Assembly (NCBI GenBank): GCA_038373865.1
Contig: JAXGGA010000028.1
Location: 186,001 to 250,000 of the forward strand
Direction of reading: 5' to 3'
DNA from: Uloborus plumipes
Lineage: Eukaryota > Arthropoda > Arachnida > Araneae > Uloboridae
DNA length: 64,000 bases
In this document: piece after piece, positions 46,215 to 58,121 of the stretch
Layout of the letters: every line of letters begins with the position of its first letter
How positions within the stretch are numbered: position 1 is the stretch's first letter
Made by a program: the position numbers and the translations under genes
The notes under the pieces: generated by a model
Database searches by the model: none
The model's input: the letters and a program-made list of their open reading frames with translations, nothing else
Told to the model about the DNA's origin: nothing

Positions 46215-46430
46215 TTATTCTGTACTGCAGAGACAAACTAGAGTAAGTCTTAAAATGGCGATTATTTTCACTTTCTTACTGTATTGTGTGAAGAATCTTA
46301 TTCCGCATCGACCCATGAAAACGTTTTTCTATCAATGAAATTCCTTCATCGTAATTTAGTAGCGTTAAAAGAGCGCTAGTCCCATCCTTTGTTTGCAATA
46401 GACAAACGTTTTCGTGCTCTACAATGTAAA
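46215..46430. repeat. Dispersed repeat, copy without foldback insertion
   Basis: It corresponds to the flanks of the 15183-16871 insertion: CTGTACTGCAGAGACAAACT (cf. 15128), GGCGATTATTTTCACTTTCT (cf. 15164), GAAGAATCTTATTCCGCATC (cf. 16889) and AAAAGAGCGCTAGTCCCATC (cf. 16963). It shows the interrupted state of the 15-kb copy is derived. Confidence 0.65.
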
Positions 46431-47291
46431 AAATGAATGTTGTTTTTAGTGTAGGGGAGAGCGGGGCTAAAAGTTCCGCGGGTAAGTTGTTCCCTTTGAA
46501 ATAGCTCAGCTAAGAAAAAAGATACATGTATTTTGTAAATATGTCGTGAAATAGAATGTTATAGCGCACAAATGGCGGCCATTTTAGCCAGCCCAGTGGC
46601 GTCCGGTGTATCAAAAGCCGTGCACGTGCATTACTGATTTACGAAAGTAAATATTTTTGTTTTTGGTGTTTTTGGTCTTTCGCCCTAAATTGAACAGTTA
46701 ATGTTTAGCTTTTTGGTTTTTTTACATGAAGATAGATTGTGCACCTTTATATCCTACGCTGAAACTATTTATGTTTCGTTATCTAACCTATAATTTAATG
46801 TTTTAAAGACATGTGCTTTTGGGGCTAGTTGTTCCCTTTTTTGGGGGCAAGTTGTTCCGCGGAACAACTTGCCCCAGAAAAATTAGCAACTATCCCGAAG
46901 AAACGTCTTGCCCTATTCATCTGAACCAGTGATGCAGTGACTTAATACACATATAAATAAATATTATATGCTACTGTGAAGACCGAAAGTGAGATTTCAT
47001 CAAACATAAATCCAGAAATATTCAGTCTATCCGATAGATATATATTAGATATAAAATTTTCGAAAAGCGAACCATGTAAGCTATCGAAATATGTTTCATA
47101 CTTTGATATAAAAGTCATAATTTCGGAGAATCGTATTAGAAGTTCTAGATAGCTCCCTGTTATAACTGAAGACTGAACCAATTATCTTAGCTTATTAGCT
47201 GTTGAAGCTGTTAGTTATTATATGTAATTTTCATTTGTTGCACTGTATTAACTGTATTTTACCATATTAATGTGTTATAATTTACTATTTA

Positions 47292-47590
47292 CTGGATGCG
47301 TTGCCCGGCTTTGCACGGTCTACCTTGAGAATAAAACTTTTGTCAAGCAACGCGTGTCTATAAGTCCCGATTGCATTATTAAAGTCGATATTTTGCCGGC
47401 ATCTAGTGCAAAAAAGAAATCAATCGACAAAAAAAGTTTTAAATCCCGTCGTAACAGGAAAAGCCTCAAAGCAAAGGTCTCATCAGAAAGATCGAAGAAA
47501 ATACGTCCTAAAGGAAATTTTCTCGCGCAGCTTTGGAAATTACTAACCGCTTCACCCGGCAAAAAGATACAGGCGTTTTTAAGTTAGTAA
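47292..47590 (-). mobile_element. Helitron-type 3' end
   Basis: The minus strand approaches its end through GACCGTGCAAAGCCGGGCAA and CGCATCCAGT, like the two 3' ends at 57025 and 57822 but with CTAG decayed to CCAG. The upstream boundary is not defined. Confidence 0.45.
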
Positions 47591-47726
47591 AAATCAATTT
47601 CAAATTGGATTTACAGAAATCGTCTGTTCTAATTAGCGTGAAAAAAATGAATGGTAAAAAAAAAAGTTGAATAAAAATGGGTTGCCATTTTTTTTCTTGA
47701 GCGTAAACTAATTTTCTAAATATGGC

Positions 47727-48150
47727 CGATTTTAACAGCATTCAGTGGATTTTTCGCAAAATATCGCCAATAGCGCAAAAATTGAACCGAAATTCAAGAA
47801 ATCATTTTCTTCGGCAAATTTGTCGCCAACTTGGCGAGCTGTCACCAAGTTGGCGTCAAACACTTGGCGACCAAAAGCTTGGCGATATATCGTCAAGTGA
47901 TTGCGCCAATTCATATCACTTTTGTCTACATTAAAATTAACACTGATTTACCCCAAAGAAGGGGTAAGCCCCCCCCCCGGGAACATTCGAATGCAACCAC
48001 AAGGGGAGGTACACAACTAGACCTCCCTCAAAGCCAACATAGTATCAAACTAGAATCTTCTACGGTATACAGTTTTTGAGTTACGCGACATACCTACATA
48101 CGCACATGCATACAAACGTACATACGGTCATACAGCCGTACATAAAGTCA
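47727..48150 (+). repeat. Dispersed repeat, copy 1 (ends in CATACG-rich tail)
   Basis: It shares with 53655-54075 the run AAAATATCGCCAA(T/A)AGCG, AACTTGGCGA(G/T), CTTGGCGATAT, GGAACATTCGA, AATCTTCTACGGT(A/T)TAC and TTTTTGAGTT, followed by a tail of CATAC/CGTAC units. The tail suggests a non-LTR retroelement 3' end. No intact reading frame. Confidence 0.6.
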
Positions 48151-48539
48151 TACTAATATCAACCATTGTTTTTTGAATACAAATTATGTTTTCAAGGAGT
48201 TATTCATCTCGCAACGTGGTTAAATTCGAAATCAGCATCGTTATTCATCGTCTTGTTAATATCGGAACAATTTGCCCCAACCACGGAACAACTTGCCCCA
48301 AGACGGGGTTAGTTGTTCCTTTTCGGCTTTACTTGCTATAAAATTGATTATTAAAAAACCTTACAAAATACAACTCAAAAAACAGTCTGTATATCAAAGG
48401 GACATATAATACTAAGTTTTAACCTCGGAATATTAATTCTAGAACAAAGTTTTCAAAACGAATTTTGAGCTTGATCAAAAAACGGAACTTTTAGCCCCGC
48501 TCTCCCCTACTGTAAAAAATGAATGTTGTTTTTACAGTA

Positions 48540-49256
48540 CACTGTAAAAAATGAATGTTGTTTTTTCAGTATGATACAGCTAATTTTATGGTAATAAACC
48601 GTAAAAATTGCTAATTTTACTGTAATAAACGTAAAATTTGTACTTTTACAGTACTAAACTACAAAATTGCTAAGTTTACAGTAACAAACTGCAAAAATGC
48701 TAATTTTGCAGTTTAATTACCGTGCATTTTGCAGTTTTAAACTGATACCTCTGCTGCCAGTATTATACTGTTTTTTTATAGTATGCCACGGCTAATTTTT
48801 ACGGCAATAAACTGTAAAATTTCTAACTGTAAAATTGCTAGTTTTAGAGTTTATTACTGTGAAATTTAACGCTTTTAAATTGGAACCTCGGCTGCCAGTA
48901 TTATATTGTTAAAACAACACTTCATTTTTGAAGTGTATAATACAGCTAATTTTATAGTAATAAACTGTAAAAATGCTAATTTTACAGTAAGAAACTGTTG
49001 AATTGCTAGTTTTACAGTTTAGTACTGTGCATTTTACAGTTTGAAACTGGAACCTCAGCTGCCATTAGTATACTGCTGTTTTTTCAGTGTTATGTAGCTA
49101 AATTTTACTGCATTAAACTGTAAAATTGCTAAGTTTACAGTGAGAAACTGTAAAATTGAAAGCTTTACAATTTATTGCTCTGCATTTAATAGTTTTAAAT
49201 TGGAGCCTGTGCTGCCAGTATTATACTGTAAAAATAGCAGTTATTTTTTTGCAGTG
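48540..49256. repeat. Cluster of four head-to-tail short MITE units
   Basis: Four successive units of about 180 bp, each passing from (GT)ATAATACAGCTAATTTTA through GTAATAAACTGTAAAA(A)T, AGTTTTAAACTG-like and CTGCCAGTATTATACTG to the next. The first starts CACTGTAAAAAATGAATGTT and the last ends TATTTTTTTGCAGTG. Units differ by many substitutions, so the array is old. Confidence 0.75.
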
Positions 49257-49495
49257 TACTGAAAAGTAACAAAAAGTTTGTCTGGCTCTGCTGTACAGTA
49301 TTTAGATCTCTAAAATCAATTTGGTAACTGTGACACACCGAAAGCATTCCGATTCGACTATTAACTGTTAAGAAAGGAACAATATTATCACGTGTTAGTT
49401 GCTACACGATATGCGCAATACGTAACTTTACACCAAATATCATGCACTACTTAAAGGTATTAAAAAATGATTGATGAAAAATAAAATACACTTAC

Positions 49496-49534
49496 TTTCA
49501 AACTTGAGAAAATCCTCTAAGCAATGGCAACTTC
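49496..49534 (-). CDS. Possible upstream micro-exon of the TBC1D2-like gene
   Basis: A 39-nt stretch bounded by GAATAG at the 5' side and by a strong donor GAAA|GTAAGT. Read in the one open frame it gives SCHCLEDFLKFE and leaves a single base, A, which would pair with CT at the start of exon A to make Thr. The donor and phase fit are good. The acceptor has a poor pyrimidine tract and the peptide is too short to recognise. It could be chance. Confidence 0.25.
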
Positions 49535-52500
49535 CTATTCCGTCATTTTATATAATAAGGTTATATAAAATACAAAGAGGTTTGCAACAACAGATATATA
49601 TCCCCATCATTTTTTTCTGATAAAATATTTTTTACCAGTATTGACTAAACTATTCATTGACATTACAAATGACTGTAGTCATTCTAATTGATAAGCCAAA
49701 ACGTACTACACAGGAGTTTGATTGAGCTTTTACTTCATTTAATCCGTTTCATGAACAAAAATTGATCTTATGTTTTAAAAGAGATTTCAAAAATATTTGC
49801 GGCCATAAAATTACGATTTTGTGTGGAATTACAGCTGTTCTACGTGAGGTTTCGTAATCCGATAGAACTGCGATTTCCTTTCTGATCTCTATACAGTGAA
49901 GCACGTGTAAAAGTGAAATGATTATTGTATGTTCGCCTCTTGCAGGTGCTTGGCTATCTGTCAAATTTTCAAGGTCTCATACTAGAAAATGTATTTGATG
50001 ATTCAGAACCATTGAGCAAATATAATAAGAACTTTTCGGCCATCGCACCGTCAATCGAGACCGTCAATTTCAACATATAATCGTCAACTATTATATGTTG
50101 ACATTGCATTGAATTCCATCTCACTGTGCAATAATTTCAGTACTTATTATTGCTAGTAGTAATACATAGTGAACTGCACTGTAAAAAAAAATTACATATC
50201 TACTAGATAATATTTAGGACACTGAATTTCCGGAAAGGTTTCTGGTAATGGTACAGCTCCTTTAGTAACGCTGTTGATTTTACTCACAAAAAAGTTGTAT
50301 TAAGTTGTGAGAAAAGTTTATGGAATCTTAGCGTCCTAGAGGTTACTGAATCGCGTACTGCAGAGTTTTTTTTACAATATAGTACATTTCAAGGCATTTG
50401 ATGTTGTTTGCTTTGCTGTTTAAAGTCTCAAGACCCTCTGGAATGTATGTCGTCATAAGTTTTTATATTCACTGCTCTTTTGTTGCAGAATACAGCAGAT
50501 CGACTAATGTATGAAAATCGTTCATTGAATAAACATGTCTTAATTTGTAAAAATGCTCACGAGCTCAAAAAGAAAAAAAAAGAGCATAATTTAATTGTTT
50601 TTTCAAATTCATTCTTTATATTTTCTATTTTAAAGCAGCCAAAATAATTCATTTTTGATTACAAATAAAATAAAATAAAATAAAATAAAAATCAAAAACA
50701 AAAATTCATTGTTTTTAAAATGTTACATTAATACAACTGACATTAACAACATACATTAGTAAATGTAATGCTAGATAAAATGGTAAATGTATGCTTTTTT
50801 TTCTTTAGTTCTTAAGTCATTTGCTTGAATTTGCCATCAACGTAATGTAATAATTTCTCGAGCGGTGAAATGGTCCACGAGTACATAAAACAAAAATTGA
50901 GTTATGGGAAATAATGAAGACTTAGTAATTCATTTAGATGGTAATTTAGTTTTGTTCAATAACGCACCGCAGTAAATATTTTAACTTAAGTAAAACAAAT
51001 AAACTTGCTCAGAACATGAAAAATATGTTTCGTGAAAGTTGAAAATAAGTAAGGATTTTAAATAACAGCAAAAATATTTTTTTCAACTTCGTTAAAAAGC
51101 AAAACTATTACATGAACGGGTAGAATGACTTTGATTTTTTTAAAAGTCAATTATGCAGTAAATGGAGGTGTTGTGAGTTAAAATTAAAATTCTTTTTTCA
51201 TTCTTTACAAGCTTATAGCGATAGATCATACACAAGTTAGACTTTGTAATTGAGGCTTTATTTAACTATTTTTAAACAGACTAGATATTTTTTAAAGTCA
51301 TCAAACTAAGTAATTGCGCAACTAATCTATAAGTAGCTACAATAGCTTAGATGTTTAAGAAAGGCAAAAATATTAGCTGAATACTATGGTAGCATCATTT
51401 CTTTATTTTAGAAAATATTTTAAAACATTTAAGTATTTCTAACAATAAAAGTACTTGTTAAAATGTAATCATATTAATAATTCGCAGTAATGTGTAATGA
51501 GTTAAAGTTTCATTATTGTCGAAAGAGAAGAACTAATAATATATCAATTTATTAGAACTGATAGACAAAAAATAGCTATTTGAATTTTCTATTAAGGGGA
51601 AAAACTTGAACTCAAGCCGTTAAGTCAGGAAATAGCTGCTAACATTAAAAATTTTCACATCAAGACCCAAATAATGATGTTTTTGCACAAAACAAATATC
51701 TTAATTAGTAGGCTGTGCTCTCACTGAAGCTGAGATTGCCCTTAAACAGGTAGTTAAAATTAATTAAGCACTCAGGGCTTGTCCGCGGAAATAGTAATGC
51801 TTAGTTCTTAAATTGAAGGCAAAAGCGTTTAGTAACAAGCTGTAAATTTATCTTTGTCTAAAATTTTAAGTGAAACATTTCAATGAATGAAAAGTGAATA
51901 GAAATGGGAGTTTCGAGTATTTATTTATTGCGACAACATATGCTTAAACTGTAAACAAGAATACATTTTAACTGAAATTCATAACCCTTTTTGGAGGAAA
52001 AATAACGTAGAAAATTTTAAAAGTCATTAATTCAAGATAGTCATTCTTTCAGTATTCATTTTTTTCTCATATTTTTAATTTTAAGATGAGCAGGTAAAAG
52101 TTCATGTTCATTGATTTAAAGAAAATACCGTCTGTAGCTTTTACTACAACAGATAGAAAGGAAACGAAAACTGATTTAGAGCTTATTCTAGGTTCCATTT
52201 TTTCACGAAGAAACTTTTCAAGTATACATAAAGAATTATTCCTGTTTGAACAGTTTGAATAATTCATAAGAATTTTCGTTGCATTAAATATCAGCTCCAA
52301 ATGGAAAAAGAAACCAAACTTTTATTCATATTCTTGAGTCAAGTTTTGGGTAATTGTAAGATGGCTGAAGTTGAGTAATTTCTACTGTAGCTGCTTTATC
52401 TTCAAGAAAATTATCAATTTGAGTGTAAGAGTACGTAACAGAAAAACAACCCTTTCAGTCAATAGCGTTTTTCGAAAAGTGTCATTGCAAAGTAAATCTG

Positions 52501-53654
52501 AATTAATTGTTAAACCAATCAGTGAAAGCGCTGCAATTTTAATTAAATGGTAACTGTGCTTCAGTTTATTTCATAGTTTTAGTAAATATTAGTTAAAAGC
52601 AAAAGAAAGTTATGCAAGCTACTACCAAAAAACTGTTTCTACTACGGGAAGTTTTAAATATAATTATTTAAGTAAAACAATTTGATACTTTATAAAAGTG
52701 GATTCGTTTCAAATTTCATTTTTAAAACCTAATAATGATTAATTGCTCTTTATATTATGTATTGCAATCAAAACATTATAAAAAATAATAATAAAAATGA
52801 GGCGAAACAGCAGCTTCTAAGATTATATTCAAGTATTTAAGATTCGAACAAGATAAGAAATTATACAAAAGCGTGGGTATGCAAACAATACAAAAACAGA
52901 AATATTAGCTGTCAAACACAAAAGTATAAGTAAAATAAGCTGCATCTTTGTTAGGGGAGGGGGGGCATCATACCCTAACAAAAGCCTCATATGTTTCTAA
53001 AATTTTAGGTTTGACGAAAGTTTTCAACGAAAATGCTAGTAAAACCTAAGTGCAATTTTCAAAATATTTCAAGTGTATTAAGGTAAAGATGTTGCAAGGA
53101 TTTTTTAAAGGCGCGAAAAAAAGTGAAATTAAACTCATTTTGGAGGCGTGAAGCATATATAAAAATAGTAAAAGCTGTAGAAGTATAATGAATTTCATAA
53201 AAATACTTTTATAGAAAAAATGTAAGATGACAGGGGAAGAAGGTTGTGCATTATTCGAAATTATGACAGTATTTTGGACATTCTGTATTTGAAAAAGGAA
53301 CAAAATATTCAAATAAAACATTTAAAGATTGTTTTTTACGACGTTAAATTTCAGTTAAGAATAAAAGTTTGAAAATACATTTTAGACATTTTCCGATACA
53401 AAGGAAACTACAGTCAAGGTGGGGAATAGTAATTTTAAATATAAAGAAAGGTACATTTTTACTAGCGTCTTCTATCTGAAATCGCATAAAACTCCATGAA
53501 ACGTGTTTTAAGAACAAAAGTACAATATAATAGTGCACCAGATTCAGCTAGAAAACAATTCAAGCATTTACACCTTTAGTTGGGGTCGAATCAATGCAAA
53601 AAAAAAAAAAAAAAAAAACCTGTTTACAATGATTCATCTTCTAAATATCGGCAA
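49535..53654. other. Intronic stretch without gene
   Basis: A+T-rich sequence. Small items are a (AAAAT)n run at about 50665-50695, a piece at 51718-51800 resembling the repeat at 29950-30010, a G-run at 52960-52967 and an A-run at 53600-53619. No coding or RNA signal was recognised. Confidence 0.55.
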
Positions 53655-54075
53655 TTTTTAAAATCATTCAATGGATTATTCACAAAATATCGCCAAAAGC
53701 GTTAAATTGAACTTAAATTCGGAAAACTCTTTCTTCCCCCATTCTTTTTGCTAAATTTGCAGCTAACTTGGCGATATGTTACCAACTTGGCAACAAAAAA
53801 TTGAAAATAATAAATGAAACGAATAAAAACTTGGCGATATATTGCCAGAGGGTCGCTAAATCATAACACAACTGAAGTCTGCAGTGAAATTAACAGATTT
53901 ATTCCTAAAGGGGGAAAAAGTTCTTCTTTGGAACATTCGATTACTACCAAAAACAAGAGGCGCACAACTAGGTCCCACTCGGAGCTTACCTATAAAATTT
54001 GAATCTTCTACGGTTTACCGTTTTTGAGTTCGAGATACATACATACGTACGTACATACGCACGCACAGACGTCAT
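53655..54075 (+). repeat. Dispersed repeat, copy 2
   Basis: Counterpart of 47727-48150, with CAAAATATCGCCAAAAGCGT, AACTTGGCGATA, GGAACATTCGATTACTACCA, AATCTTCTACGGTTTACCGT and a tail ATACATACGTACGTACATAC. Sequence continues past the tail with GTCATGAGAAAACTCGGGGA, probably still part of the element. Confidence 0.6.
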
Positions 54076-55279
54076 GAGAAAACTCGGGGATGATCAAAAC
54101 GAATGTTCCGGCTGTTTATATGTTTATAGGTACCTATGTACGTGCTGACCAGTCAAAAAACTACTCAACGTTCATTTGAGAGTGAGAAAAATAGAAATTT
54201 AGACCGATATTTGAGTAAAAAAAAATCTTTTACAAAACTTCCTGCACTACGTAAAAAAATTAAAATTGAAACTTTTTATGATAAACATTTGGAAAGAAAA
54301 GTGCTTATTTTCTTGACTCAAAGTTTTATGTTTGTAAGCAGTTACGTATTAACAATAAAAATGTATTTTTAATTTAACACTTAAGGCAAAACCACCAATA
54401 GTTGGCACACGCGCTAGTTCTTGACATTTTTAGAGAAAAAATAAATTGACAAGTTAAACACAGGCAGCAAAGACTAGCTAAGAGCTGAAAGGTTGGCATT
54501 GGAAATTTCAGCAGCATTTTATAATTTTCAGACAAATTCATTATTTCTATTGTAAATAAATGTTGTTTTGTAAGTGTTAACAGCTAGTGCGGGTACCAAT
54601 TACTAGTGGTTTAACGATACATTATAACAATTTCATTGAGCTTATTTTCACCGAAGCAAACAAGTAACGTCCTACCTTAAGATAAAAATCCCATCATCAA
54701 TATGACAGCTCACGATACCGCATCAAACCACAAGCGTGCAACATTTTCTTTGCACAACTTAGTGCACATAAGAATGCTTCCACATTGAGCTAGCTACCTG
54801 ATATCGAGACTCTAACTGACGTCACATAAAGGAAGCTGTAGCTTAGGCGTGTGCCACGCACGATTTCGATACGTTTACCAAAGCAAAGCACTTTACCTTT
54901 CTCTACAGGTGTTCCTCTATTTGTTTTGACAAATGTATGGCTGATTAGTCCCATTGGAGTTTGGCGTGAGTCAAACGCATTATAAGATAACTTGGGTTAT
55001 AATTTTCAACTGACATATTTTTAAGTAGAATGCAGCTGTCAAAAGTCAATAAAAATAAGGGTTAATAGTATTATCACTGCTGTTATTTTATTTATTGGTA
55101 TCATTGTTATGCTTATGTCAATTTTATGCATAATTTAAAAGTAAAAAAATAATGTGTGAGAAAAAAAATAGTTTTACTATTTTTTTCCCATTTAAATGCT
55201 GCTTTAAATTTAATCACGCACCTAGTTTCGTAATGGAATATTTAAGAATCAATCTAATAAGAAGTAAAACTTCTGCATT

Positions 55280-55286
55280 TATATAA

Positions 55287-55363
<77 letters not shown>
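55280..55363. repeat. (AT)n-(AC)n microsatellite
   Basis: ATATAAATATAAATATAAAT followed by about 27 AT pairs and then seven AC pairs, ending at the edge of the mariner remnant. The open frame across it is a repeat artefact. Confidence 0.95.
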
Positions 55364-55365
<2 letters not shown>

Positions 55366-56085
55366 GGGTGGTTATAAATTAACAGGAGGTGTTTGGAGCC
55401 CTCTAGCTCGCGAACTACTGGGCGAAACATTGCCAAATTTCGTGAGCGTGCATATTAGACCATGGGATTTTGATTTCTGGAATAAAAAAAAATTAGTTTG
55501 AAAAATCACTACCAGGGGGAAATTTGGCGCTATAAAAGTGTATTATTCTGATTATCGAAGAATTAGTTGCTACTGACAAAATATGCATCCATTTTATTTG
55601 CAAAAATGACTTTTTTTGTCACAAATATGGTTCGATATGATCGCCATTGTAAAGTTGTAAGAACTGCATACGATGCACAACATTTTCTACGGCAGCTCGT
55701 AACATATCAGAATGGATTTCTTTAACTTTCGAAATTATCATATCTTTTAAACTTGCGATATCAGAAATGTTTCTTTGATATACTACACTTTTCAGATATC
55801 CTAACAACCAAAAATCACATGGATTAAGATCGAGCGACCGTAGGAAATGAGCGGCTAATACATGGGGTAAAGTCATACAGACTTAATGCGTGAAAAGTCC
55901 AGCGCATAGACAATGATGGATAAGTGGGAAAATCTTACAGGACAATCTACAAAACCCAGAGATTTTAAGAAACTAAAGAAAATGCAGCATTCATCCCAGA
56001 AGATGTTATGAAAAAACTTAAGCCAAGCCACAACTGCTAGTTTTAAGGACAAGTACATATTTGTAGACGACATGAGTGACTTCAA
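55364..56085 (-). mobile_element. mariner-like element, 5'-truncated
   Basis: The terminus CAGGGTGGTTATAAATTAAC at 55364 is typical of one end of mariner-type elements. A transposase C-terminus on the minus strand follows inward. The opposite end was not found, so the element is truncated beyond about 56090. Confidence 0.6.
55619..55876 (-). pseudogene. mariner-like transposase C-terminus
   Basis: Open frame reading HFLRSLDLNPCDFWLLGYLK, then SVVYQRNISDIASLKDMIIS, then a helical tail ending LQLYNGDHIEPYL. The (P)RSxDLNPCDFxLxGYLKxxVY block is the third catalytic region of mariner-like transposases, ending in the usual DGxHIExxL tail. Upstream frames (55873-56085) contain a weak WDECC match and no intact first catalytic Asp. 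Not functional. Confidence 0.75.
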
Positions 56086-57024
56086 TTTATGTTAAATCTT
56101 TGTCTTTCAATTCAAAGCATTTCTTAAAATTAATTTTAATTTTTCATAAGTTCAAAAATATTTTGAGTTTTGACAAATCATAAACGTTTACTGGTATAGA
56201 AATAAACTTCTATTTGACAGTAACTACCTGTTCTTATTCTCCCCCATCAATATTACTCATGTTTGCGAGACCTATTACAGGATAAATTGAAAAAAAAAAA
56301 TAAAAATTTTCTCATGTGTTTCGATTGACCCCTATCAGCGGGGTGACTCGGAACACCCCTAAATTCCTATATAAATATATAAATAACAACTGTTCAAAAT
56401 GTTTTGCCTTTGCTTGGAATATTAAAAACAAAGCAAGACCGAAGTTTTGACACAAAAATTTGAATTAAAAAAAATCTTTTAATTACTTTTTTTACAATCA
56501 AAGCTGAAAAGTGTTCCGATTTACCCCATTTTACGGTATATATTAGAATAGAAAATCAAAGTAATAAAATGCACTAAACTAAACTCAGTGGCACAACAGC
56601 GCAAAGAGACCAAGGCCTACCTGCCCATCTTAGTTTTCACAACTAAATAAAATACACTAATACGCATTAAAATATCAGAGAAGCATTTGGGAATTAGGTA
56701 GCACTCATTTGTGAACGTTTACAATTGCGAGATTTGAAATCAAAATTATCCAAGTAGCCAATTCGTCGGGGATTTTCATCCAAAAGCTTAAAATTTTATG
56801 GATTGAAGAACTTGTTTAATTAAACTTTGGAACTTGTTCCCCCTTGTTTTCAGTTTTTGAAGCTTATTTATTTTATTAGTTTGATGATTCTGTAATATTC
56901 TATTTACTAGATGTTGTATTGATCAGCCATTTTCTCCAATAATCATTATTGTACCACAGTTATCCTTAGATTAACGTTGAGTGCTGATATCGCCATATTG
57001 TAATGTGAGATTTATGTACTACTA
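56086..57024. other. Intronic stretch without gene
   Basis: It contains GCGGGGTGACTCGGAACACC (56338-56357) and GTGTTCCGATTTACCCCATT (56511-56530), probably an inverted pair of a small element whose edge is TTTACGGTA. It also has the segment GTGGCACAACAGCGCAAAGA (56589-56608), which looks repeat-derived. No coding signal. Confidence 0.45.
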
Positions 57025-57155
57025 CTAGCTGCGTCTCTCGGCGTTGTACGGGCTACCTCTGAACAAAAAATTAACAAAACTTAAAAAAATTAGTAAGACG
57101 CCCAGTCTTATCAAATATGGATAGATATAATATTATTTAATATTAAGAACATATT

Positions 57156-57372
57156 TTAAAGTACTTCTGTATCAACGATACTTTCAGTTTTATTTTCGTT
57201 TGGTAGCAGAACGTACTGATTTTCTCCGCAACCTGATTTTGATAATGCAACATATAGCTGTCCGTATAAAAAACAATCCTGAGGTAAATCTATTCCTACG
57301 TGCTTAAATGTTTATCTCTGTGATTTATTAATGGTTACAGCAAACGAAAACTTAATGGGAAATTGTATCTAT
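57156..57372 (-). pseudogene. Helitron PIF1-like helicase C-terminus, with premature stop
   Basis: The minus strand reads IQFPIKFSFAVTINKSQR, then a TAA stop at 57312-57314, then TFKHVGIDLPQDCFLYGQLY and VALSKSGCGENQYVLLPNEN, KTESIVDTEVL and a terminal stop. AxTINKSQGQTxxxVGIDL...GQLYVALSR is the last helicase motif region of Helitron Rep-Hel and PIF1 proteins. Here the GQ after SQ has become R-stop. Upstream helicase motifs are missing. Confidence 0.85.
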
Positions 57373-57976
57373 CTTCAACTTTTAAGAACAAGAACAAACA
57401 TTGCAGAAATAAAGAAAACAAATCTCAATAAAAAAATCCTACAAACAAACTAGGTACCTTAATAACGAAAAAAACACGCATTCAAAAGTTAATTTGCTGA
57501 AGACAACTATTTTGTAAAGAGCCGATCACATGGGCCCTGAAGTCAGCGCTGTCTTCGGTCAACGCCCTCTACACACAGTTGCCAAAACAATACTTTTAAT
57601 GAACGCCATCTCTCGAGAGAAGAGTAGAAACTAATCCGCTCGTGTTTTTCGACTATTATTATTTTAAAACGGATAATAACTCTTTACATATAGCCCCCAA
57701 AGCAGAATACTTAGTGATGTTCTGCGACGCAAAATTATTTGCCCAAAATTGTTCTGCAAGATAGATTTATACATTATATATTTACCGTCAAAATGTTACC
57801 AAATATATATATATATCTTAACTAGCTAACACGGCCACGCGTTGCTGTGGCTAAGGTATGATTTAGTTAAAAGTTTTATATACTGAACAAAATACCGTAC
57901 TACCTACGGTTATAAATGTGAAAATTGTCGTCCAAGAATACATTTGTATTTACTAAGGAAAAAAAATAAGCTATAA

Positions 57977-58120
57977 GGGCCCTGCTCCACATTGACGTAA
58001 AGCAGAAAAAATAGGCAGAAGCGTAAAATTTATTCAATGGTGTTCCTATGGAAAGTACCCGGATTTTCGGTTTCTGCCTTCAGTTTCGGTCGCGTTTTAC
58101 GCTGATGTGGAGCATGGCCC
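57977..58120. mobile_element. GGCC...GCTCC MITE, copy 2
   Basis: The left end GGGCCCTGCTCCACATTGAC is mirrored by GCTGATGTGGAGCATGGCCC, flanked by TA(A). It shares TATGGAAAGTACCCGGATTT and TTCGGTTTCTGCCTTC with the element at 5956-6095. Confidence 0.7.
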
Positions 58121-58121
58121 T

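Larger units (their letters stand above)
46454..48507. mobile_element. DNA transposon with 25-bp perfect inverted ends and TA target
   Basis: Left GGGGAGAGCGGGGCTAAAAG... (46454-46478) and right ...CTTTTAGCCCCGCTCTCCCC (48483-48507) are exact inverted copies flanked by TA (46452-46453, 48508-48509). The interior carries several direct and inverted copies of GGAACAACTTGCCCC (about 46855-46875, 48265-48320). It has been hit by a Helitron 3' terminus (47292) and holds the dispersed repeat 47727-48150. No transposase survives. It sits within or beside a MITE, since MITE ends flank it on both sides (46430-46452 and 48509-48540). Confidence 0.8.

Noticed and set aside
47270..47587. 105-codon Lys/Ser-rich plus frame
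   Set aside because: It overlaps a Helitron 3' end read in antisense; basic composition follows from A-rich sequence.
55254..55436. Frame with a Tyr-Ile repeat
   Set aside because: Translation of the (AT)n microsatellite.
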